Assembly (NCBI GenBank): GCA_016871135.1
Contig: VFZQ01000171.1
Span: 1-8,985, forward strand
DNA length: 8,985 nt
Source: Acidobacteriota bacterium
Lineage (GTDB): Bacteria; Acidobacteriota; Terriglobia; Bryobacterales; Bryobacteraceae
Direction of reading: 5' to 3'
The position numbers and the translations under genes are program-made. Shown here piece after piece: positions 1 to 5,595 of this stretch. Positions within the stretch are counted from its first letter, which is position 1; each line of letters begins with the position of its first letter. The notes beneath the pieces are model-generated. The model was not told the origin of the DNA, ran no database searches, and saw only the letters and a list, made by a program, of their open reading frames with translations.

Positions 1-162
1 GCGGGACCGGAAGTGTGGTTAGTCGGATTTGTACGGAACGGAACAGAGCGAACGTATTTCGCGATGAGCGCGGGCTCGGCAAAGATGGACGATGTGTTCT
101 CCAAGCGCGTTTCACTCGCGCGCGAGCGGCTGGCGAAGCTCGGGCTATTTCCCGCCGAGTAG
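1..162 (+). CDS. Hypothetical protein, C-terminal fragment (5' end outside the window)
   Basis: Frame 1 is open from the window edge to a TAG at 160-162 and gives the last 53 residues of a protein. The fragment reads as a short beta-rich piece (GPEVWLVGFVRNGTERTYF), then a basic amphipathic helix (VFSKRVSLARERLAKLGL), and ends in FPAE. I do not recognise the family and assign no function. It is probably real because the alternative is about 160 bp of empty sequence beside densely packed genes, and because the translation alternates sensibly between hydrophobic and charged residues. Its last 18 bp overlap the 3' end of the convergent enolase-family gene. Nothing in the fragment links it to that gene's pathway. 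Confidence 0.5.
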   Translation, partial: AGPEVWLVGFVRNGTERTYFAMSAGSAKMDDVFSKRVSLARERLAKLGLFPAE

Positions 163-1272
163 CTCGGCGATGCGTTCGTTCCACACGATGCCGAGGCCAG
201 GTTCCGCGGGCACGTCGTAGCTGCCGTCCTTGATGACGATCTTCGATGCGAGGAAGGCGTTCGCGGTGTCGACGACATTCGGATTGTATTCGCAAAGATT
301 GCAGTGCTCGCAGGCGGCGGCGAAGTGCAGCGCGGCGGCCAACTGCGGACCCATGGCGATGCTGACGTGCGGAACGATTTCCTTGCCGAACTCGCGGGCG
401 ATGGCAAGGCTTTCGGTAATACCCGAGCGGCCGAGGTCGGGTTGCAGCACGCCTGCAATATCGGCGAATGGCTCTATTTCGGCACGGGTGCGATAGCTTT
501 CGCCGAGTGCGATCGGCGTTTTGATCGACCGCGCCAATGCGGCATGGCCGTCGATGTCTTCCGGATATAACGGACATTCGAGCCAGCGGGCGTTCCGTGC
601 GTCGAGTTCGCGAGCCATTTCGATGGCGCCGGCCGGCGGCATGTGCCAGAGCGCATCGACGGCGAAGCGCATGTGCGCGGGCAACCCGTCGGCGACTTGC
701 AGCAAAGCGGCCCAGTCGGTTTCGTAGTAGAGCTTGATCAGGTCGAAGCCCGCATCGGCGTGGGTCTTCGCCAAATTCGTACCGCTGAGGTAGGCGCGAA
801 CGCGAGTCTTGGGGGAGTTTGACAGCAACGCCGATACGGGCTTGCCGGCGAGCTTGCCGGCGAGATCCCAGAGCGCGAGATCGACGCCGCTGATGGCGTC
901 GATCATGAAGCCGCCGGTTTGCCCACGCACTCGCATGGTTGCATACATGCGGGACCAAAGTGCTTCAATGCGCGCGACGGAACCGTCGAACTCTTCGTTG
1001 AGCAGTGCCGGGCGCAGCAGGTGTTCGACGATCGTACAAGCGACTTCTGGCGCGAGCGGGGCCTGGGCTTCGCCCCATCCTTCGAGGCCGTTTTCGTAGC
1101 GCACTCGAATGAGGGCGGTTTCGAAGCAGGTCGAATACAGCACCGGATAGGCGGTCGACCAGCGGTAGCGGCCATCCCCGGCGAGAGCGGTCGGCGAGCC
1201 GGCGGTACCTTTGGCCGCGGCCAAATCGCGAGGGAGACAGATGGGAAACGCGTCTAGAGAGATGATCCGCAT
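145..1272 (-). CDS. Mandelate racemase/muconate lactonizing enzyme family protein, probable sugar-acid dehydratase
   Basis: This is an enolase-superfamily enzyme of about 375 residues, normal for the family, with an N-terminal capping domain and a C-terminal TIM barrel. Members abstract the proton alpha to a carboxylate using Mg2+, and many act as sugar-acid dehydratases giving 2-keto-3-deoxy acids. Numbering from the TTG at 1278, the Mg ligands read as D208 (FAVDALW), E234 (WLECPLYPED) and E260 (ALGES). A D281/H304 dyad (LQPDLGRSG, IVPHVS) and E330 (CEYNP) follow, with spacing matching the mandelate racemase subgroup. The usual KxK is K182-L-Y184, so the second lysine is missing. I prefer the ATG at 1272 (MRIISLDAFPI) to the TTG at 1278; neither has a clear Shine-Dalgarno. 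It is divergent from gntR and near an MFS transporter and a DapA-family gene, which supports sugar-acid catabolism. The substrate is unknown; a racemase or lactonizing role is less likely in this context. Confidence 0.9.
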   Translation of the reverse strand: MRIISLDAFPICLPRDLAAAKGTAGSPTALAGDGRYRWSTAYPVLYSTCFETALIRVRYENGLEGWGEAQAPLAPEVACTIVEHLLRPALLNEEFDGSVARIEALWSRMYATMRVRGQTGGFMIDAISGVDLALWDLAGKLAGKPVSALLSNSPKTRVRAYLSGTNLAKTHADAGFDLIKLYYETDWAALLQVADGLPAHMRFAVDALWHMPPAGAIEMARELDARNARWLECPLYPEDIDGHAALARSIKTPIALGESYRTRAEIEPFADIAGVLQPDLGRSGITESLAIAREFGKEIVPHVSIAMGPQLAAALHFAAACEHCNLCEYNPNVVDTANAFLASKIVIKDGSYDVPAEPGLGIVWNERIAELLGGK

Positions 1273-1273
1273 A

Positions 1274-1279
1274 TACAAT
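1274..1279 (+). promoter_or_regulatory. Candidate -10 hexamer of gntR, overlapping the start of the divergent enolase gene
   Basis: TACAAT differs from TATAAT by one base and lies 11 nt before the gntR ATG. It would put transcription start near 1286, leaving a leader of about 5 nt. No good -35 is seen at 16-18 bp. On the other strand the same bases read ATTGTATATG, which resembles one half of the TTGTATACAA-like operators of many FCD-type GntR proteins. One bound regulator could therefore cover both starts. This is inference from position and pattern only. Confidence 0.35.
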
Positions 1280-1280
1280 A

Positions 1281-1285
1281 GAGAG
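1281..1285 (+). promoter_or_regulatory. Weak ribosome binding site of gntR
   Basis: GAGAG lies 5 nt upstream of the ATG at 1291 and is the only purine-rich stretch before it. It supports the ATG at 1291 as the start. If the -10 at 1274-1279 is used, this site would fall outside the mRNA, so the two calls compete. Confidence 0.3.
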
Positions 1286-1290
1286 TTTGC

Positions 1291-1980
1291 ATGAAACTAC
1301 GCCGCCTGACTCGCAAACGCGCAACCGATGAAGTGTACGAGTCCCTTCGCGAGGCTATCCTTACGCGCTATTTCAGGCCTGGCGAGCGGTTGCAGGTCGA
1401 TGAAATAGCCGACAAGCTCGGTGTTAGTTTGACGCCGGTTCGGCACGCGGTACAGCAGTTGGCCAATGAAGGTCTGATCGAGATCAAGCCGCGCAGTGGC
1501 ACGTTCGTCGCGACGCTGTCGATCGAAGACATCGAGGCGACGTTCGAGGTGCGCATCGCGCTGGAGTGTCTTGCCGCGGAAAAGGCGATCGAGCGCATTA
1601 AGCCGAATGAACTCGCACGGATTGAAGATCTGATCGAGGCTCTCTCCCAGCCGGTAACGAACGAAGAGTCGCTGCGAAAACACGAGAAGGCCAACAGCGA
1701 GTTGCATCAACTGCTGATCGACGCGGCGGGCAACAAGCGGCTTGCCGAGATTTACAACGGGTTGAATGCGCATCTTACGATCGCGCGCATCCACGCGGCC
1801 GAACGCAACGAATCCAGAAATACGGAGTTCGGCAAACGCTTCGAAATCGAGCAGGCCGAACATGAAGAGATCGTCGCCGCGCTGCGAGCACGCGATGTCG
1901 CCCGCATGCAGTCGGCGCTGCGCGCGCATATCGCTCGGGCGAAGTCGACGTTGATGAATGCCTGGCAGCAGCAAGGTTAG
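1291..1980 (+). CDS. GntR family transcriptional regulator, FCD (FadR) subfamily
   Basis: At 229 residues this is full length for an FCD-type GntR regulator. Residues 10-75 are the winged helix: VYESLREAILTRYFRPGERL, then the recognition helix region LGVSLTPVRHAVQQL and the wing EIKPRSGTFVA. Residues 80-220 are the all-helical FCD ligand domain. Its likely metal-binding positions are N135, H139 (NSELHQLL), H191 (AEHEEIVAAL) and H213 (LRAHI); the usual first Asp appears to be Asn. FCD regulators commonly bind sugar acids or other small organic acids and repress divergent catabolic genes. Its start is only 18 bp from the ATG of the enolase gene, and its stop overlaps the stop of the convergent MFS gene by 4 bp. 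It probably controls both the dehydratase and the transporter/aldolase pair. The effector is unknown. Confidence 0.93.
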   Translation: MKLRRLTRKRATDEVYESLREAILTRYFRPGERLQVDEIADKLGVSLTPVRHAVQQLANEGLIEIKPRSGTFVATLSIEDIEATFEVRIALECLAAEKAIERIKPNELARIEDLIEALSQPVTNEESLRKHEKANSELHQLLIDAAGNKRLAEIYNGLNAHLTIARIHAAERNESRNTEFGKRFEIEQAEHEEIVAALRARDVARMQSALRAHIARAKSTLMNAWQQQG

Positions 1981-3161
1981 ATGGCCTTTCGCACGTAGCG
2001 GTGGGTGATCAAAAACGCGATCGGGTGCAGCAGGCCCATGATGAAGAAGATCGCGTCGTAGCCGAACCACTGCACAATGTAGCCAGTGGCCCAGGTGAAC
2101 AGAGTGCCGCCGAGTCCATTGCCGAAGGCCAGTACACCGGAAGCGCGACCGATCATCGGTTTGGGGAAGATGTCGTTGGTTAGCGTCGATTGATTCGCTT
2201 TCCACGCCATGTGCGCGAAGGTGATGACCGACATCAGCGCCAGCGCGGCGTTCGCGGAGACATGATTAACCAGCATCGAAAGCGGCATCAGCATTGCGAA
2301 TGGCAACATGCACAGGCGGCGCGCGTGGAGCACTTCCCTTCCTCGCGCGATCATGCGGCCGCTCAGCCAGCCGCCAAAAAGTGCGCCGATATCGGCGGTC
2401 AAATACGGCAGCCATGTGATCGCGGCCATCTCCACCATCGTGAAGCCGCGCTTCTCCACCATGTACTTTGGCAGCCAGAAGAGATAGAACCACCAGACGG
2501 GATCGGAGAGAAAACGCGAGACCATCAGGCCCCAGGTTTGCGGGTAGCGGAACAGTTCGGCGAAGGGAATCGCAGGGCGCTGTTCTTCGGCGGCCGCTGT
2601 GGTCTCCGGCACACGGTAGATCCAAAGCCAGAACACAAGCCACACGAGGCCGAGCGCGCCGGTTAACACAAACGCGAGGCGCCAACCGTACTCAAGATTG
2701 ATCCACGCAATCAGCGGCACGGCGATGACAGCGCCGACGGTTCCGCCGGCTTGAATCAAACCGTTGACGAACGCGCGTTCCTTGGCGGGGTACCACTCCG
2801 ACACCACTTTGAACGCGGCCATATAGTTGCCCGATTCGCCCATGCCCAACAAGAACCGCAACGCTCCGAGCGACCACACGCCTTGCGCCAGCGCGTGCGC
2901 CATATTCGCAATCGACCACCATGCCATGAACAGCGCCAGCGAGACGCGGGTACCAAGACGGTCGACGAGGAAACCCGAGCCGATGTACATCACGGTGTAG
3001 GCCGCGAGGAAAGCGGTGAGGATGTTGGAATACTCGATCTGCGACAGTCCGAGTGTTTTCGTGAGTTCCGGCGCGAGGACAGAAAGCGTCTGGCGGTCGA
3101 CGTAGTTGATTACCGTCGAGAGGAAAAGAAGCGCGGCGATCCACCAACGCAAATGGGGCAT
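1977..3161 (-). CDS. MFS transporter, anion:cation symporter (ExuT/DgoT/GudP-like) family
   Basis: This 394-residue inner-membrane protein has about 12 hydrophobic segments, starting with WWIAALLFLSTVIN. The first-helix signature INYVDRQTLSVLAP (residues 18-31) and RFLLGMGESGNYMAAFKVV (102-120) are typical of ACS-family sugar-acid/H+ symporters. D22, R23 and E109 fall at the positions of the proton-coupling and carboxylate-binding residues described for E. coli DgoT (alignment from memory). The MFS loop motif GFLVDRLGTR is at 63-72, and a charged central loop (VPETTAAAEEQRP) lies near residue 190. The start codon is ATG, 7 nt after the stop of the DapA-like gene, so the two form an operon. 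The likely cargo is an aldonate, uronate or aldarate feeding the neighbouring enzymes. Confidence 0.92.
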   Translation of the reverse strand: MPHLRWWIAALLFLSTVINYVDRQTLSVLAPELTKTLGLSQIEYSNILTAFLAAYTVMYIGSGFLVDRLGTRVSLALFMAWWSIANMAHALAQGVWSLGALRFLLGMGESGNYMAAFKVVSEWYPAKERAFVNGLIQAGGTVGAVIAVPLIAWINLEYGWRLAFVLTGALGLVWLVFWLWIYRVPETTAAAEEQRPAIPFAELFRYPQTWGLMVSRFLSDPVWWFYLFWLPKYMVEKRGFTMVEMAAITWLPYLTADIGALFGGWLSGRMIARGREVLHARRLCMLPFAMLMPLSMLVNHVSANAALALMSVITFAHMAWKANQSTLTNDIFPKPMIGRASGVLAFGNGLGGTLFTWATGYIVQWFGYDAIFFIMGLLHPIAFLITHRYVRKAI

Positions 3162-3168
3162 CGGCTAA

Positions 3169-4065
3169 TTATTTCTCAGCGAGCGACCGAAGGTGGTTTA
3201 GTTCGGCGACGCTCTCCGGTTCAAGCGACGCGGTTGGATGCCGCACGCGCGCGGACGCGATGATTCCCGCGTGGACGAGCGAGTGCTTCTGCGCGGAGAC
3301 GCCGAGACCAGGCTGCAACTGGAAGCGAAGCAACGGAAGATTGCGCATGAACAACTGCCAAGCGTCGTCAATCGAGCCGCTTTCGAGCAGGTTCCAGATC
3401 TTGACAAGATCACGAGTGCGGTCGCTGCCCGGCATTTGGCCGCGCCCGCCGCGGAGGTGCTCTTCGATGAAGAACTGGCAGTTGAGGCCGCCGAAGAGAG
3501 TAAGCGAATCGCCGGCGAGTTTCTTGAGCGCGCTGATTTTCGGGGCAGTCGGCGGCGCCTCGACTTTGACGTAGCGGACGTTTTCGATCTCGCGCGCCAT
3601 GCGGGCTAAGAGCGGCGCGGGCATGGCGACGGTGGTCATCAACGGCGCATCCTGCACCATGATCGGAATCTTGACGGCCTTCGAAATGGCGTCGAAGTAA
3701 TGCATCAGGCCGTCGCCGTCGGTTTTGAGGAAGTAGGGCGGCAGGACCATCAGGCAATCGGCGCCGAGGTCCTCCATCTCTTTGGAAAGCGCAACGGCGG
3801 CGTCGGTACCGGTGTGCCCTGACGATGCGACGAGCGGCACGCGGCCATTCACGCGCTTGGCAATCTGTTTCATCAGCGCGATGCGCTCTTCCGATGAAAG
3901 GGTGTAGCCTTCGCTGGCATTGCCGAACAGTCCGAGACCGTGCGCGCCCTCCGCGAGCAGGAAATCGATCAGCTTTTCCTGGCTGTTAAAGTCGACGGCG
4001 CCGTTGTCGAGGAACGGCGTATTGGCGATGGGGTATACCCCTTCAAGAAGTTTTGGCACGGGCAA
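3169..4065 (-). CDS. Dihydrodipicolinate synthase/N-acetylneuraminate lyase family protein, probable 2-keto-3-deoxy acid aldolase
   Basis: This is a complete class I, Schiff-base TIM-barrel protein of 298 residues, normal for the DapA/NanA superfamily. GVYPIANTPF (9-18) is the standard first strand. K167 in VRYVKVEAPPT is the Schiff-base lysine and PPY (109-111) is conserved. The usual catalytic tyrosine in the YNxP motif is Q138 in VQDAP (138-141), and the GTTGE substrate loop is GNASE (48-52). It is therefore not a lysine-biosynthesis DapA. With the dehydratase, FCD regulator and sugar-acid symporter nearby, cleavage or dehydration of a 2-keto-3-deoxy acid in the cytoplasm is the best guess. 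The start is TTG at 4065 or the in-frame GTG at 4059; the next Met is residue 65, too late. It is the first gene of the pair with the MFS gene and lies 27 bp downstream of cpaF. Confidence 0.9.
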   Translation of the reverse strand: MPVPKLLEGVYPIANTPFLDNGAVDFNSQEKLIDFLLAEGAHGLGLFGNASEGYTLSSEERIALMKQIAKRVNGRVPLVASSGHTGTDAAVALSKEMEDLGADCLMVLPPYFLKTDGDGLMHYFDAISKAVKIPIMVQDAPLMTTVAMPAPLLARMAREIENVRYVKVEAPPTAPKISALKKLAGDSLTLFGGLNCQFFIEEHLRGGRGQMPGSDRTRDLVKIWNLLESGSIDDAWQLFMRNLPLLRFQLQPGLGVSAQKHSLVHAGIIASARVRHPTASLEPESVAELNHLRSLAEK

Positions 4066-4073
4066 TCTGAAAT

Positions 4074-4079
4074 ATTATA
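4074..4079 (-). promoter_or_regulatory. Candidate -10 box (TATAAT) for the dapA-like/MFS operon
   Basis: The - strand reads a perfect TATAAT in the 27-bp gap between cpaF and the dapA-like gene. The hexamer ends 8 nt before the TTG at 4065 and 14 nt before the GTG at 4059. Predicted transcription start is near 4066-4067, which would make the mRNA leaderless or nearly so. No clear -35 is seen in the 3' end of cpaF. The alternative is read-through from cpaF. Confidence 0.45.
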
Positions 4080-4092
4080 CTCCAGGCTGCGG

Positions 4093-5556
4093 TTACAGGT
4101 TGACGTTCAGAACCTCGTCGAAGACACCGTCAGGAAGGCCGATGCCGCTGATTTTTAGGCGGTGCAGTATTTTTGGCGCTTCGCCGCTCCAGCGAAAACG
4201 GCCTTGTACTTTGCCTTCGGCGTTGACGCCGACGCGCTCGAAGAAGAAGACGTCCCGCACTTCGATGTGATCTTCCTTGATGCCGATCACCTCGGAGATG
4301 TTGATGATTTTGCGCGAGCCGTCCTGCAGGCGGCTGACCTGCACCACCATCTTGATTGCGCTAGCAAGCTGTTGCAGAATAACGCGCGTCGGAATTTGCA
4401 GGTCGGCCATGAGGATCATGGCTTCCAAACGCGAGAAGGCATCGCGCGGCGTATTGGCGTGGATCGTGGTCATCGACCCTTCGACACCGGTGTTCATCGC
4501 CTGCAACATGTCGAGCGCCTCAGCGCCGCGGCACTCGCCGACGACGATGCGGTCGGGGCGCATGCGGAGCGCGGTGCGAACGAGCATGCGCTGGTTGATG
4601 CCGCCTTCCTTGGTCAGATTGGCCGGACGCGTTTCGAACTTCACGACGTGACGCTGCTGGAGTTGCAGTTCGGCGGTGTCCTCAATTGTGATGATGCGCT
4701 CTTCGCCGGGGATGAATCGCGACAGCGCGTTGAGCGTCGTCGTCTTGCCGGAGCCGGTTCCGCCGGAGATGAGAATCGTCGTCTTGGCCTGCACACATGC
4801 GGCGAGAAACTGGAGCATCGACGGCATGATGGTGCGATTGGCGAGCATCTCTTCGCTGGTGATGACGTGACGGCCGAAGCGGCGGATGGAAAGCGAAGGG
4901 CCATCGAGCGCGAGAGGCGGGATGATGGCGTTGACACGGGATCCGTCTTGCAGGCGCGCGTCGACGATGGGTTGCGCTTCGTCGACGCGGCGGCCGACCT
5001 GCGCGACGATTTTTTCGATGATGTGCAGCAGGTGGCCGTTGTCGCGGAAGCGCACGGGTGTCAACTGCAACCGGCCCATGCGTTCGATGTAGACCTTGTT
5101 GTAGGAGTTGACGAGAATATCGGAGATCGACGGTTCTTTGAGAAGGGGCTCCAGCGGGCCCAGGCCCAACACCTCGTCGAGCACTTCTTCAACGATCTTG
5201 TTCTGCTCGGCCGTTGTCATCGGCACGCGTTCGTCGTCGAGCAGCCGTTCAACGACACGGCCGATTTCGGAACGCACGCGTTCTTTCGGGATCGACGATA
5301 CGCGGTCGAGATCAAGAACACCGATCAGCTTTTTGTGAATCTCCGACTTCAATTCGAAGTAGCGATCGGTGTTGCGCGCAAAACCGCCTGCCGTGGCTGG
5401 GTGACGCGGTCCGTGCGTTTCTTGATCAGGAGCGGAGCGCTTGGCGGCGGGCCGGGCCGACTTGGTCACCGTTTGGTTGTTCTTTGCCGCGAGCAGTTGA
5501 GCGAGAGATGGCCTCGGGGCCGGCGACTGTTCGGGCGTGTTGGAGTCGGTAGACAC
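4093..5556 (-). CDS. cpaF: CpaF/TadA family type II/IV secretion (pilus assembly) ATPase
   Basis: This 487-residue cytoplasmic secretion ATPase of the GspE/VirB11 superfamily powers Tad/Flp pilus assembly in its best-known members. Residues 1-65 are low complexity and probably disordered (rich in P, A, S, Q). The N-terminal helical/sandwich domain spans about 66-230. The Walker A motif GGTGSGKTT is at 265-273, the Asp box IITIEDTAELQL at 288-299, the Walker B-like RIVVGECRG at 336-344 with E341, and the His box TTIHAN at 363-368. All nucleotide-binding motifs are intact. The only start that keeps the domain is GTG at 5556; it has no visible Shine-Dalgarno. No other Tad, Flp or type II secretion gene is adjacent: downstream is a sugar-acid operon and upstream a divergent sulfatase. 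The rest of the machine must be elsewhere. A type IV conjugation VirB11 role is less likely given the CpaF-like N-terminus. Confidence 0.92.
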   Translation of the reverse strand: MSTDSNTPEQSPAPRPSLAQLLAAKNNQTVTKSARPAAKRSAPDQETHGPRHPATAGGFARNTDRYFELKSEIHKKLIGVLDLDRVSSIPKERVRSEIGRVVERLLDDERVPMTTAEQNKIVEEVLDEVLGLGPLEPLLKEPSISDILVNSYNKVYIERMGRLQLTPVRFRDNGHLLHIIEKIVAQVGRRVDEAQPIVDARLQDGSRVNAIIPPLALDGPSLSIRRFGRHVITSEEMLANRTIMPSMLQFLAACVQAKTTILISGGTGSGKTTTLNALSRFIPGEERIITIEDTAELQLQQRHVVKFETRPANLTKEGGINQRMLVRTALRMRPDRIVVGECRGAEALDMLQAMNTGVEGSMTTIHANTPRDAFSRLEAMILMADLQIPTRVILQQLASAIKMVVQVSRLQDGSRKIINISEVIGIKEDHIEVRDVFFFERVGVNAEGKVQGRFRWSGEAPKILHRLKISGIGLPDGVFDEVLNVNL

Positions 5557-5565
5557 GTGTGGCTA

Positions 5566-5581
5566 TTGGGTAAGAACCCAA
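5566..5581. repeat. Short perfect inverted repeat in the cpaF/sulfatase divergent gap
   Basis: TTGGGT AAGA ACCCAA is a 6-bp stem with a 4-nt loop, placed between two divergent starts 39 bp apart. It could be a dyad operator or a hairpin in the cpaF leader. Its size is modest and chance occurrence is possible. Confidence 0.35.
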
Positions 5582-5595
5582 GGTAGCATGAGAAG

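Noticed and set aside
1297..2205. 302-codon - strand frame spanning gntR and the MFS end
   Set aside because: It lies opposite a complete GntR protein and overlaps the MFS 3' end in another frame; the translation is Arg-rich and family-less.
3169..4065. Annotation of the DapA-like gene as lysine-biosynthesis DHDPS
   Set aside because: The catalytic Tyr and the GTTGE loop are replaced, and the neighbours are sugar-acid genes.
145..4065. Horizontally acquired island
   Set aside because: There is no tRNA, integrase, insertion sequence or direct repeat at the borders, and base composition looks like the rest of the window by eye.
4162..5586. Long open frame on the + strand (474 codons) opposite cpaF
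   Set aside because: It is fully antisense to an intact CpaF with all motifs, and its translation is rich in D, H, R and E with no recognisable domain. It is a GC-bias shadow.
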